64,000 nucleotides of DNA from Halopseudomonas formosensis (GCF_900115905.1 NZ_FOYD01000001.1:372001-436000); one strand, 5' to 3'. Positions 35,757-45,487 are shown, numbered from the stretch's first letter. The notes: generated by a model from the letters alone, not told the origin. Translations and numbers: made by a program.

Positions 35757-36323
35757 TCAGGCTTCGGGGCGGGGCTTGGGTTGCCAGAGCACCTCGGGGG
35801 TATTGTCCAGCCGGGCAATGCTGCGGGCGATGACAAACAGCAGGTCCGACAGGCGATTGAGATAGGCCATGGCCCGGGTGTTGATCGGCTCGGCGGCGGC
35901 CAGCGTCAGGTAGCGCCGTTCGGCGCGGCGACAGATGCTGCGCGCCAGATGGGCCTGGGCAATCAGCATCGATCCTCCCGGCAGGATGAATTCCCTCAAT
36001 GGTGGCAGCTCGCTGTTGAAGCGGTCGATCAGCCGCTCCAGAGCGGCCACGTCCTCCTCCTCTATGATGTCCACGCCCGGCACGGCCAGTTCACCGCCGA
36101 TATCAAACAACCGATGCTGGACCGGTGCCAGCGCCTCGACCAGGGGCTGCAGGGCGGAACTGCACATGCCGGCCAGCAAGACCCCCAGACTGCTGTTGAG
36201 CTCATCCACGGTGCCCATGGCCTCGATACGCGGACTGTCCTTGGGAACCCGGCTGCCGTCGGCCAGTCCTGTGGTGCCGGCGTCGCCGGTGCGGGTATAG
36301 AGTTTGCTCAGACGATAACCCAT
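35757..36323 (-). CDS. cob(I)yrinic acid a,c-diamide adenosyltransferase, PduO type
   Basis: A 188-residue ATP:corrinoid adenosyltransferase that makes adenosylcobalamin. The ATP-binding N-terminus YTRTGDAGTTGLADGSRVPKD and the EAMGTVDELNSSLG segment are diagnostic of the PduO type. The C-terminal part contains the RSICRRAERR helix with the conserved arginines and INTRAMAYLNRLSDLLFVIAR. No other cobalamin gene is nearby. The chemoreceptor gene ends 22 bases away on the opposite strand. Confidence 0.93.
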   Translation of the reverse strand: MGYRLSKLYTRTGDAGTTGLADGSRVPKDSPRIEAMGTVDELNSSLGVLLAGMCSSALQPLVEALAPVQHRLFDIGGELAVPGVDIIEEEDVAALERLIDRFNSELPPLREFILPGGSMLIAQAHLARSICRRAERRYLTLAAAEPINTRAMAYLNRLSDLLFVIARSIARLDNTPEVLWQPKPRPEA

Positions 36324-36374
36324 GAAGGTCTCCTCGGAAGTGCGGCGGCGGGACAGGGCGCAGCGCGGGACAGT

Positions 36375-37301
36375 TCAGTTGCGGGGCATGCCGCGTTCGG
36401 TCAGGTGATTCTGCAGCTGCAGGTAGAGCGCGTCCAGTACGGGGGTGCTCAACCCGGCCTGCCGGGCACTGCGCCAGGCGTGACCGAGAATGAAGTCGAT
36501 CTCGGTACGGCGGCCGGCGAGCACATCCTGGCGCATGGATGAGCTGTTGCTGGCGGTGGCTCGGATCACTGCCAGAATGCGCTCGCGCAGCTCGGCCAGT
36601 GACAGGCTCACGCCCTCGCTGGAGAGCAGGGCATGCAGCTCGGCGAGGAGGGGTTCGAAGATCGCGCCGGCCCGCTCCGGCACCTCGCCGTTGGGGCAAT
36701 CATGCAGGGCGCTGAGCGGGTTGATGGCGCAGTTGACCGCCAGCTTGAGCCAGAGCACCGGGAGTATGTCGCTTTCCCAGCGCCAGTCGATACCGGCACG
36801 GGTGAGCCGTTGCAACCAGTCCGGGGCAGGGCCGGCGGCGGGGTCACCGATCAGGGTCTGCCCGGAACCGGCCCAGACCACCTGGTTGGGGCTGCGCAAC
36901 CAGGCGCCATCGGTGACGCTGGCGTAGAGAACGCGGTGGTCGGGAAGCCGGCGGCTGACGGCCTGCTGGCTGCCCAGGCCGTTCTGCAGAAGCAGTATCT
37001 GGCTGTCCGGGGTGAGTCGGTGAAGAACGCTGTCCAGGGCATCGGCCACCGCCCAGGCCTTGGTCGCTACCACCAGCAGGCGTATGGGTTGGGCGGATTC
37101 GTCGGCCAGCTCCCCGGCGACTTTCAGCGGTGTGCTCTGGCCCTGCTGCTCGAGCAGCAGCAGGTTGTCGCGCTGCCGCCAGGCGCAGACCGCTTCCCGG
37201 GTTCGCAGTATGAGTTGGCAGGGAACACCGGCCAGGGTACAGCGTGCGGCCAGCAGCAGCCCCAGGCTGCCGGCCCCCAGAATGTGCAGCGGGTCAGACA
37301 A
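36375..37301 (-). CDS. panE: 2-dehydropantoate 2-reductase
   Basis: A 308-residue NADPH-dependent ketopantoate reductase of pantothenate synthesis. The Rossmann motif is ILGAGSLGLLLAARC at the N-terminus, the catalytic Lys is in VVATKAWAV, NGLGSQ follows, and the C-terminal helical domain holds WLKLAVNCAINPLSAL with the second catalytic Lys and the SSMRQDVLAGRRTEIDFILG signature. The start appears to be TTG 37301; no ATG precedes the Rossmann motif. Its first eight bases overlap the end of the response regulator gene, so translation is probably coupled. Confidence 0.93.
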   Translation of the reverse strand: MSDPLHILGAGSLGLLLAARCTLAGVPCQLILRTREAVCAWRQRDNLLLLEQQGQSTPLKVAGELADESAQPIRLLVVATKAWAVADALDSVLHRLTPDSQILLLQNGLGSQQAVSRRLPDHRVLYASVTDGAWLRSPNQVVWAGSGQTLIGDPAAGPAPDWLQRLTRAGIDWRWESDILPVLWLKLAVNCAINPLSALHDCPNGEVPERAGAIFEPLLAELHALLSSEGVSLSLAELRERILAVIRATASNSSSMRQDVLAGRRTEIDFILGHAWRSARQAGLSTPVLDALYLQLQNHLTERGMPRN

Positions 37302-38259
37302 GCTGGGGAATCCGCACTTCGGTGATCAGGTTGGTGGCCCAGGCCTGTTCCAGATGGGCCTCGACACCCTGCAGCATCTGGTCGGCATCGATGCGCGGAT
37401 CATTTTTGCCCAGGGTGCTCAAAGCCATGCCGGCGCGCAGGGACAGGTAGCCCTCGCTGGTCTTGAACGCCTTGAGGTTCAGGCCGTCATGCAGGCGGCG
37501 GAAGCTGTTGGGCTTGCATTCGTCGGCGTCGCTGCCCACCGTGCAGATGCCGAAGGTGCCGGGACCGATCCGGGCTATCACATCCATGGGCCGGACCAGT
37601 TGCTGCAGGCGTCTGGCCGCGCCGCGGAGCAGTTCCTGCTGCACGTGCTCGCCGAAACGGGTGCCCATATCCTCGTAATTCTGGATGCCCAGTACCAGCA
37701 GGGAGCAGAAACCACCGCGGGACTCGACCCGCTGCAGTGCATCGGCCAGACGTTGCAGCAGGTAGCGGCGGTTGCCCAGGGCGGTGAGGCTGTCGATCAG
37801 ATTGTGTTCTTCAAGCAGGGCGTTGTTGCGGGCCAGCAGCTGATTCTCTTCCAGCAGGCGATTGATCAGCTGACTGATACGGTCGGCGGCAAAGATGCGC
37901 GGCAGCAGCTGTTCGCTCATTGCCGACTTGCTGATGAAGTCGTCCACGCCGCGGTCGAAGGCCTGTCCCAGCACGTTGTCGCCTTCCCGGGCGGTCAACA
38001 GCATGACGTAGGTGTAGTGGTTGGTCTGCTCGTCGCGCTGGCGTATGCGCGTGGTCAGCTGCAGGCCATCCATTTCCGGCATGAGCCAGTCCGCCACCAT
38101 GACACTGGCGGCCCGCTCCTCGTGCATCGCCAGGGCTGCCATGGCGGAGCTGGCGAAGCGGATGTCGGTGTACCCAGCCTGGGACAGCGTATGGCCTATG
38201 ACCGCGCTGCTGAACTTGGTATCGTCCACCACCATTATGCTGAGTTGCGGGTTTGGCAT
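37294..38259 (-). CDS. response regulator with degenerate GGDEF domain
   Basis: A 321-residue two-domain protein. Residues 1-125 are a receiver domain with the acidic pair VVDDTKFS, the phosphorylatable Asp in VADWLMPEMDGL, Thr in LLTARE and Lys in DFISKSAM. A coiled linker (LINRLLEENQLLARNNALLEEHN) joins it to a GGDEF-fold domain (DSLTALGNRRYLLQRL). The active-site loop is not GG(D/E)EF but GPGTF in ARIGPGTFGICTVG, so cyclase activity is unlikely. A homologous inactive-looking regulator occupies the same place in P. aeruginosa, between panE and yajQ. ATG 38259 has GGAG eight bases upstream. Output could be c-di-GMP or GTP binding, or protein contact. Confidence 0.9.
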   Translation of the reverse strand: MPNPQLSIMVVDDTKFSSAVIGHTLSQAGYTDIRFASSAMAALAMHEERAASVMVADWLMPEMDGLQLTTRIRQRDEQTNHYTYVMLLTAREGDNVLGQAFDRGVDDFISKSAMSEQLLPRIFAADRISQLINRLLEENQLLARNNALLEEHNLIDSLTALGNRRYLLQRLADALQRVESRGGFCSLLVLGIQNYEDMGTRFGEHVQQELLRGAARRLQQLVRPMDVIARIGPGTFGICTVGSDADECKPNSFRRLHDGLNLKAFKTSEGYLSLRAGMALSTLGKNDPRIDADQMLQGVEAHLEQAWATNLITEVRIPQLV

Positions 38260-38369
38260 GTCTGAGCTCCCTGCTGCCTGTATTATCAGCGACATCGCTA
38301 TAATGCCACGACGTGCGGCTATTATTCTGCCATAACGGTCATAAAATCATGTTTATTTGAGGTTCCATC

Positions 38370-38855
38370 ATGCCGTCCTTTGATGTCGTGTCCGAGCTGG
38401 ACAAACACGAAGTCACCAATGCTGTCGATAATGCCATGAAGGAGTTGGATCGCCGATACGATCTCAAGGGCAAGGGCAGTTTCGAGTTCAACGACAAGCA
38501 GCTTACAGTGACCATCACTGCCGAGGCCGAGTTCCAGCTGGAGCAGATGCTGGAGATCCTGCGCCTGAGTTTGACCAAGCGCAAAATCGATGTGCAGTGC
38601 CTGGAGGTGAAGGATGCCTATGCCTCTGGCAAGAACATGAAGCAGGAAGTGGTGCTGCGCGAAGGCATCGATCAGGCGCTGGCGAAGAAGATTGTCGCCA
38701 CCATCAAGGACTCCAAGATCAAGGTCCAGGCCGCCATCCAGGGCGAGCAGGTGCGGGTTACCGGCAAGAAGCGCGATGACCTGCAGGAAACCATGGCCCT
38801 GCTGCGCGGTGCCAAGCTCGACATGCCGCTGCAGTTCACCAACTTCCGCGACTGA
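38370..38855 (+). CDS. yajQ: YajQ-family nucleotide-binding protein
   Basis: A 161-residue protein of two ferredoxin-like halves. It starts [21 protein letters not shown], a near-invariant family signature, and has [52 protein letters not shown] and [18 protein letters not shown]. Xanthomonas and Pseudomonas YajQ proteins have been reported to bind cyclic di-GMP and affect gene expression; older names call it a nucleic-acid-binding protein. It is divergent from the degenerate-GGDEF response regulator across 110 bases, an association worth noting. Confidence 0.94.
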   Translation: MPSFDVVSELDKHEVTNAVDNAMKELDRRYDLKGKGSFEFNDKQLTVTITAEAEFQLEQMLEILRLSLTKRKIDVQCLEVKDAYASGKNMKQEVVLREGIDQALAKKIVATIKDSKIKVQAAIQGEQVRVTGKKRDDLQETMALLRGAKLDMPLQFTNFRD

Positions 38856-38862
38856 CCGCTGC

Positions 38863-38881
38863 CCGGGGCCGGCGGCCCCGG
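38863..38881. terminator. GC hairpin between convergent yajQ and ampG
   Basis: CCGGGGCC, loop GGC, GGCCCCGG: a perfect eight-base stem in the 30-base gap between the two convergent stop codons. It lacks a T-run on either strand, so at best it is a weak, bidirectional terminator or an mRNA 3'-end stabiliser. Confidence 0.4.
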
Positions 38882-38885
38882 CCGC

Positions 38886-40247
38886 TCAATCCAGTCCCGG
38901 ACGCTGCACCCGGTCCGGGTGCGCATGACGGATCAACAGGGCTGCCAGCACTATGGCCGGCAGGCCGGTCAGAGCGGTGACCATGAAGAAGGGCACCCAG
39001 CCCATGGCCGCCGCCATGACCCCGGTGAAGCCGGCGGCGAATTGCCCGGGCAGGGTCATCAGTGAGCTGAACAGGGCGTACTGGGTCGCCGTGTAGGCGG
39101 TATTGGTCAGACTCGACAGATAGGCGATGAACACCGAGATCGCCAGCCCTCCGGTGATGTTGTCGGCAATGATGGCCATCACCAGCCCCTGGGTCTGCGG
39201 ACCCGTGTAGGCCAGCCAGGCAAACATCAGATTGGTCGCCGGCGCCATGAAGGCGGTCAGCAGCAGTATCGGCGCGATGCCGAAGCGCGCCACCAGCAGT
39301 CCCCCCAGTGCCGCACCGAGCAGAGTCATGGCCAGACCGAAGGCGGCTGCGATATTGGCGATCTGTGCCTTGCTGAAGCCCAGATCCAGATAGAAGGGGT
39401 TGGCCATCACTCCCATGAAGATGTCACTGATGCGGAAGGTTGCGACAAAGGCCAGGATCAGCAGCGCAGCCTTGCCGTAGCGCTGGAAGAATTCGGCGAA
39501 GGGGCAGACGATGGCGCCGATGAACCAGGCGGTGATGGTGCGCTGCCAGCCAGCGTGGTCGGTGCGGTCCAGATAGTCCGCCACGCGTTGCTCGAAGCGC
39601 ACCGTGGTGCTGTCCACCGCCACCGCCGGCTCGGCAATCACCAGAGTCGTCACTACACCTACACCCATGAGTACCGCCATGGTGCCGTAGGCCAGCATCC
39701 AGCTGTCGATGGAGGCCAGGTGCAGTGCCCCGGCGCCGGCGGCAAGGATGGCCACCCGGTAGCCGGTGACATAGGTGGCGGCCATTGCCGCCTGGCGATG
39801 GCGGGCCTCGGCTTCCACCCGGTAGGCGTCGATGGCCACATCCTGGGTCGCCGAGCCGAAGGCCGCCAGTACTGCCCAGAGGGCGACCAGACTGAGATTC
39901 TCCCGGGGATCGGTCAGCGCCATGCCGAGCAGGGCACCGGCAATTACCAGCTGAGCCAGCAGCATCCAGGAGCGGCGTCGCCCCAGCAGGCGGCTGAGCA
40001 GGGGCAGGGGGGCGCGGTCGATCAGCGGTGCCCAGAGCACCTTGATCGAGTGGGCCATGCCGACCCAGCTGAGAAAACCGATGGCGGCCAGTTCTATGCC
40101 CAGATCCCGCAGCCAGGCGCTGAAGGTGCCGCCTACCAGCAGCAGCGGCAGGCCGGCGGAGAAGCCCAGAAACAGCATGCCGATCACGCGGGGTTTGAGG
40201 TAGACCTTCCAGCCCTCGCGCGCTGGTTCTGCCATGGTGTCATTCAT
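38886..40247 (-). CDS. ampG: AmpG muropeptide permease
   Basis: A 453-residue major facilitator transporter with about twelve membrane helices that imports GlcNAc-anhydroMurNAc peptides for recycling, feeding AmpD and, indirectly, AmpR-controlled beta-lactamase. Diagnostic segments are MLFLGFSAGLPLLLVGGTFSAWLRD, IGFLSWVGMAHSIKVLWAPLIDR, GSATQDVAIDAYRVEAE and NITGGLAISVFIAYLSSLTN. It is shorter than P. aeruginosa AmpG and near the E. coli length. The ATG at 40247 overlaps the TGA of the upstream alkyltransferase-like gene (ATGA); a second ATG at 40235 is possible. Confidence 0.93.
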   Translation of the reverse strand: MNDTMAEPAREGWKVYLKPRVIGMLFLGFSAGLPLLLVGGTFSAWLRDLGIELAAIGFLSWVGMAHSIKVLWAPLIDRAPLPLLSRLLGRRRSWMLLAQLVIAGALLGMALTDPRENLSLVALWAVLAAFGSATQDVAIDAYRVEAEARHRQAAMAATYVTGYRVAILAAGAGALHLASIDSWMLAYGTMAVLMGVGVVTTLVIAEPAVAVDSTTVRFEQRVADYLDRTDHAGWQRTITAWFIGAIVCPFAEFFQRYGKAALLILAFVATFRISDIFMGVMANPFYLDLGFSKAQIANIAAAFGLAMTLLGAALGGLLVARFGIAPILLLTAFMAPATNLMFAWLAYTGPQTQGLVMAIIADNITGGLAISVFIAYLSSLTNTAYTATQYALFSSLMTLPGQFAAGFTGVMAAAMGWVPFFMVTALTGLPAIVLAALLIRHAHPDRVQRPGLD

Positions 40248-40612
40248 TCTGAAGCTGTCTCGATGGAATGGGGATGATCCGGCCAGCCATATCGGGCCAT
40301 GCTGACGCGGCGGTTGCGCACCACCACCCCCTCGGCCAGCAGTCGCTGCAGCTGCTCGCGCCCGGCGGGGTGGTCCGCCGGCAATGATAGTTGGCCCTGA
40401 CTGTTGAGTACACGGTGCCAGGGCAGACGGGTGTCCTCCGGCAGCTGCCCCAGCCAGCGCCCGACCAGCCGCGCACCCCGGCCGAGCCCGGCCATCCGGG
40501 CCAGCTGACCGTAGCTGGTGACCCGCCCCGGCGGAATGGCGGCCAGCACTTGCCACACCGCTTCTCGTCGCAGGTCGGTGCCGTCAGGAGCAGCGCCGGA
40601 ACGTTCAATCAT
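40244..40612 (-). CDS. alkyltransferase-like protein (ATL), MGMT fold without catalytic cysteine
   Basis: A 122-residue protein of the O6-alkylguanine-DNA alkyltransferase C-terminal fold. The active-site motif PCHRV is replaced by PWHRV, so it cannot accept alkyl groups. ATL proteins bind O6-alkylguanine and hand the lesion to nucleotide excision repair. Other family signs are IPPGRVTSYGQLARMAGLGRGARLVG and VLNSQGQLSLP, with the DNA-recognition helix intact. It is translationally coupled to the downstream ampG. It is divergent from the DUF481 gene across only 43 bases. Confidence 0.92.
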   Translation of the reverse strand: MIERSGAAPDGTDLRREAVWQVLAAIPPGRVTSYGQLARMAGLGRGARLVGRWLGQLPEDTRLPWHRVLNSQGQLSLPADHPAGREQLQRLLAEGVVVRNRRVSMARYGWPDHPHSIETASE

Positions 40613-40655
40613 GGATAATGTCTCTGGTTCTGTTCACTGTTGCGGATGATTGCCG

Positions 40656-41669
40656 ATGTCGCGTTTTCTGTGGTTGCTGTCGTTGCTGTCGTTGCTGTTC
40701 ACCTGGCCGGTCATGGCCGATACCCTCTGGCTGGATAACGGCGATCGCCTGACCGGCCGTATCGAATTGATGGAGGGCAATCGACTCATACTGCAGACCG
40801 AATTCGCCGGGCAGGTAGCGGTGGATATTCGCCGCATACGTACCCTGGAGAGCGACGGTCCGCTGTTGATCAAGACCCGTGACGATACTAAGCAGGCCCG
40901 GCGCATTCAAGCGTCCGAGACGGAAGGGGAGATAGTGCTGGTCAACGGCGACACCCCACCGCAGCCGCTGCAGATTGCCGACCTGCGGCAGATCATGGAG
41001 CCGCAGCCGATCATCGAGGACTGGGTCTGGGACGGCCGGGCCACCTTCTCGCTGGAGCTGGACAACACCGAATCGCGCAAGCGCGATCTGGATATCGATG
41101 TGACCACCGAGGCGCGCCATGGCGACTGGCGTCACGTGCTGTCCAGCGAGTTCGAACGTGATTATCGCGATGACATCAAGAGCCGCCACTGGTGGGAGAC
41201 CGACTATACCCTGAGCTGGTTCTTTGCCGACAAGTGGTTCTGGCAGAACCGGGTGAGCTACATGCGTGATCATCTGGGTGATATCGAGCGGCAGATTCAG
41301 ATCGGTTCCGGTCCCGGTTACGAGTGGTGGAACAATGCCCTGGGCCGCTTCGAGACCTCGGCCCGCTTCGAGCACATCCGCATGGATGCCCGGGATGGTT
41401 CGGACAGCCGCACCAACGGTCTGGGTCTGAACTGGGATTACCGCCGTTATCTGTGGGGCAAGCGTTTCCAGCTGGTACACAATGCGGAAACCATCATTCC
41501 CAACGATAGCAATGTGGATTATCTGGTGGATGCCGAACTGGGTCTGCGCTACCTGCTCAACAGCTGGGCGTCGCTGAGCCTGATGACCGAGTGGGATTAC
41601 ATCAGCAGCTCGGATGAGAAGAGTCAGAACGAGCGGCGCTACAAGCTGGGGCTGGGGGTCAACTGGTAG
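40656..41669 (+). CDS. DUF481 family outer-membrane-type protein
   Basis: A 337-residue exported protein. A signal peptide (about 1-23, ending PVMA) is followed by a short domain (DTLWLDNGDRLTGRI to ILQTEFAGQVAVDI) seen at the N-terminus of many DUF481 proteins. The rest shows alternating beta-strand patterns with aromatic girdles, such as RHVLSSEFERDYRDD, HWWETDYTLSWFFADKWFWQN and ending YKLGLGVNW. This fits a small outer-membrane barrel; E. coli YdiY is of this family and was linked to salt or acid induction. The role is unknown. Start ATG 40656 is preceded by a weak ribosome site. Confidence 0.85.
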   Translation: MSRFLWLLSLLSLLFTWPVMADTLWLDNGDRLTGRIELMEGNRLILQTEFAGQVAVDIRRIRTLESDGPLLIKTRDDTKQARRIQASETEGEIVLVNGDTPPQPLQIADLRQIMEPQPIIEDWVWDGRATFSLELDNTESRKRDLDIDVTTEARHGDWRHVLSSEFERDYRDDIKSRHWWETDYTLSWFFADKWFWQNRVSYMRDHLGDIERQIQIGSGPGYEWWNNALGRFETSARFEHIRMDARDGSDSRTNGLGLNWDYRRYLWGKRFQLVHNAETIIPNDSNVDYLVDAELGLRYLLNSWASLSLMTEWDYISSSDEKSQNERRYKLGLGVNW

Positions 41670-41681
41670 GAGGGGGCAGGA

Positions 41682-41950
41682 GAACGTCGAGCCCCTGGGA
41701 GCGTCGCCCCCTGGGAACGTTAAGCCTCCCGGGAACGTCGAGCACCAGCTCGATGGGCGGAGCTGCCCGCGGTGCCTCGGACGAGCTGGTGCTCGCCCCT
41801 CCCGGGATCAAGCCGTGCCTGCGGTGAAACGCTGCGTCCTGTCGCACGCCCGGCCTTGGCTCGGCTCTTGCCGGTAACGTCGAGCCTCCTGGGAACGTCG
41901 AGCACCAGCTCGATGATGGACGAGCCGGGGCTCGTCCCTCTCGGTTACGC
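41682..41950. repeat. cluster of short hairpin repeats between convergent genes
   Basis: This 280-base spacer contains no gene. A 40-base unit at 41716-41755 recurs at 41876-41915 with three mismatches. Each copy includes CGAGCACCAGCTCG (a five-base hairpin stem), and a reversed copy of it lies at 41782-41795. A further perfect eight-base hairpin, GGACGAGC-CGGG-GCTCGTCC, is at 41918-41937. Isolated GAACGTCGAG words also occur at 41692. The arrangement resembles GTCG-type REP sequences mobilised by RAYT transposases, different from the GTAG-type REPs elsewhere in the window. Confidence 0.6.
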
Positions 41951-41951
41951 T

Positions 41952-42710
41952 TTACAGACGCAGCCCCCCGTCCAGCTCGAGGATGCGACCGCTGTAGTAG
42001 TCGTTCTCGAACAGGTAGGCCGCCGAGTGGGCGATTTCCTCGGGTTTGCCCATGCGTCGCAGGGGGATGCCGGCGGTCATCTTCTCCAGCGCCTCGGGTT
42101 TCATGCTGGCGGTCATCTCGGTTTCGATGAAGCCAGGTGCGATACCGGCCACGCGGATGCCGTAACGGGCCAGTTCCTTCGCCCAGACCACGGTCATGGC
42201 GGCGACGCCGGCCTTGGCGGCTGAGTAGTTGGACTGGCCCATGTTGCCGGCCCGGGAGATCGAGGAAATGTTGATGATCAGGCCCTTGCTCTGCAGCTCG
42301 ACCATCTTGGCGGCGACCTCGCGGGTGCACAGGAAGACCCCGGTCAGGTTGACGTCGATCACCGACTGCCACTGATTCAGCGGCATTTTCTGGATCTCGC
42401 CGTCCCGCACCTTGAGCAGCAGGCCATCGCGCAGGATGCCGGCGTTGTTGATCAGGCCGTTGATGGTGCCGAAGTCGCCGGCGACCTGGCTGACCATGTT
42501 GCTCACCTGATCCTCATTGGCGACGTTGCAGATGTAGGAGCGGGCATCGCCGCCGGCGCTCTTGCAGGCGGCGACGGCTTCGTCGAGGCGCTGCTGATCC
42601 AGGTCCACCAGAGCCAGGCGGGCGCCACGCCCGGCCAGATATTCAGCCATCGCCCGGCCCAGGCCCTGACCGCCACCGGTGACGATGATTACGCTGTCTT
42701 TCAATTGCAT
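41952..42710 (-). CDS. short-chain dehydrogenase/reductase, FabG-like
   Basis: A 252-residue classical SDR. Cofactor motif VTGGGQGLG at about 10-18, NNAGI at about 92, catalytic Ser in [10 protein letters not shown] and Tyr-x-x-x-Lys in NYSAAKAG; the segment [11 protein letters not shown] follows and the C-terminus is [13 protein letters not shown]. The organisation matches 3-oxoacyl-ACP reductase-type enzymes, and a homologous SDR lies near fxsA and groESL in P. aeruginosa. It has one unusual insert ([17 protein letters not shown]) before the active-site region. Substrate not determined. It is divergent from fxsA. Confidence 0.9.
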   Translation of the reverse strand: MQLKDSVIIVTGGGQGLGRAMAEYLAGRGARLALVDLDQQRLDEAVAACKSAGGDARSYICNVANEDQVSNMVSQVAGDFGTINGLINNAGILRDGLLLKVRDGEIQKMPLNQWQSVIDVNLTGVFLCTREVAAKMVELQSKGLIINISSISRAGNMGQSNYSAAKAGVAAMTVVWAKELARYGIRVAGIAPGFIETEMTASMKPEALEKMTAGIPLRRMGKPEEIAHSAAYLFENDYYSGRILELDGGLRL

Positions 42711-42810
42711 GCGGATACTTCCTTAACGGGGTGCTTGTTCTTGGAGCCACAAGCATGCATCAGACCGTACGCAATATGAAATACCCGAAAGGTCGAGCAT
42801 GACCTCAGGC

Positions 42811-42838
42811 CTTGAAACGCCGGGGATACGCCCCATAT
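42811..42838 (+). promoter_or_regulatory. sigma-32 heat-shock promoter of fxsA
   Basis: CTTGAAA (42811-42817), a 13-base spacer and CCCCATAT (42831-42838) match the RpoH consensus CTTGAAA-N13-17-CCCCATNT at every defined base. The fxsA ATG is about 30 bases further. The groESL promoter at 43347 has the same two boxes and the same spacing. Confidence 0.85.
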
Positions 42839-42868
42839 AGAAACTTTGCAATCACACACGAGGTGCTC

Positions 42869-43327
42869 ATGCCCCTGTTGCGCATACTGTTGCTGGCCTT
42901 CCCGCTGATCGAGCTGGCCAGTCTGATCCTGCTGGGTCAGGCCGTCGGCGTAGGCTGGACGCTGTTCTGGGTGCTGTTTACCGGTGTTCTGGGTCTGATG
43001 CTCATCCAGCGGCAGGGCTGGGGCATGTTCCAGCGGCTGCAACAGCAGATGCTGGCCAACCGCAATCCAGGTGCCGTGCTCAAGTCCGGCATGTGGGGCG
43101 TGCTGGCCGGGGCGCTGATCGCATTCCCGGGACTGGTCAGCGACGTGCTGGCGGTCCCCTGCCTGATCATGGCGCTGCGTCATCGTGGCGGCGGCTCCGG
43201 GCCGGGTGCCGGCAGCGACGAGGGTCCGCGGACCTACCGACACGGTGAATACACCATTATCGAGGGCGAGTGGCAGGCCGGCGAGCCGTCCCGCGAGCAG
43301 GATCCCTCGCGTCTGGGAGATCGCTGA
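42869..43327 (+). CDS. fxsA: FxsA family membrane protein
   Basis: A 152-residue inner-membrane protein with three or four hydrophobic segments: RILLLAFPLIELASLILLGQAVGVGWTLFWVL and the later VLAGALIAFPGLVSDVLAVPCLIMAL. The family signature is FPLIELASLILLGQ. E. coli FxsA lets cells tolerate phage T7 PifA exclusion when overproduced; the normal role is unknown. The C-terminal 50 residues are hydrophilic. The ATG at 42869 is preceded by CGAGG; an in-frame upstream ATG at 42812 lies inside the sigma-32 promoter and is rejected. The sigma-32 promoter makes it a probable heat-shock gene, together with the adjacent groESL. Confidence 0.9.
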   Translation: MPLLRILLLAFPLIELASLILLGQAVGVGWTLFWVLFTGVLGLMLIQRQGWGMFQRLQQQMLANRNPGAVLKSGMWGVLAGALIAFPGLVSDVLAVPCLIMALRHRGGGSGPGAGSDEGPRTYRHGEYTIIEGEWQAGEPSREQDPSRLGDR

Positions 43328-43346
43328 AAATTTTACGGGTTCGACC

Positions 43347-43374
43347 CTTGAAAAGCGCAAAGCGGTCCCCATAA
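43347..43374 (+). promoter_or_regulatory. sigma-32 heat-shock promoter of groES-groEL
   Basis: CTTGAAA (43347-43353), a 13-base spacer and CCCCATAA (43367-43374) match the RpoH consensus in all but the final position. It lies 20 bases after the fxsA stop and leaves a leader of about 130 bases before groES. Confidence 0.88.
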
Positions 43375-43391
43375 AGGATGCACGAGATTTC

Positions 43392-43482
43392 CGGCCCCCG
43401 GTGACGGGGGCCGTTTGAACAGGGGCGCGTGCGCCCTTCAGGCCGCTGGCCTGAGCTTTTACTGGAATGCCGGGAGACCGGC
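43392..43482 (+). ncRNA. structured groES leader (likely Pseudomon-groES RNA motif)
   Basis: Four hairpins follow one another in the groES 5' leader: CGGCCCCCG-GTGA-CGGGGGCCG (43392-43413), GGGCG-CGTG-CGCCC (43423-43436), TCAGGCC-GCT-GGCCTGA followed by GCTTTT (43438-43454), and GCCGG-GAGA-CCGGC (43469-43482). Two carry GNRA-type tetraloops (GTGA, GAGA). A conserved leader RNA called Pseudomon-groES was described from comparative genomics in pseudomonads; the position and structured character fit it, but I could not align to the published model. The ribosome site lies after the last hairpin. Confidence 0.6.
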
Positions 43483-43512
43483 GATTTGCTTACTATTGGG
43501 AGACTCACAACG

Positions 43513-43806
43513 ATGAAAATCCGTCCGTTACACGATCGCGTAGTCGTTCGTCGCAGCGAAGAAGAAACCAAAACCGCTGGCGGTATCGTTCTGCCTGGCT
43601 CTGCAGCAGAAAAGCCGAACACCGGTGTGGTGGTCGCTGTTGGTACCGGGCGTCTGCTGGACAATGGTGAAGTACGTTCCCTGGCCGTGAAGGAAGGTGA
43701 CAAGGTAGTGTTCGGCCCTTACTCCGGCAGCAGCACCATCAAGATCGATGGTGAAGAACTGCTGATCATGAGCGAATCCGAAATCTACGGTGTCCTCGAA
43801 GGCTGA
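43513..43806 (+). CDS. groES: co-chaperonin GroES
   Basis: A 97-residue Hsp10 that caps GroEL. It starts [20 protein letters not shown], has the mobile loop with the family-typical [11 protein letters not shown] at about 22-33 and the ending [17 protein letters not shown]. The ATG at 43513 has GGGAGA about nine bases upstream. It is cotranscribed with groEL, 46 bases downstream, from the sigma-32 promoter at 43347. Confidence 0.98.
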   Translation: MKIRPLHDRVVVRRSEEETKTAGGIVLPGSAAEKPNTGVVVAVGTGRLLDNGEVRSLAVKEGDKVVFGPYSGSSTIKIDGEELLIMSESEIYGVLEG

Positions 43807-43852
43807 GACGCCACCGTTCATCCGCAAGAGAATTCATTGAAGGAAAGTGAAA

Positions 43853-45487
<1,635 letters not shown>

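Noticed and set aside
42268-42280. TTGATGATCA-like word resembling an Anr site
   Set aside because: It lies inside the SDR coding sequence and lacks the four-base spacer and the second half-site.
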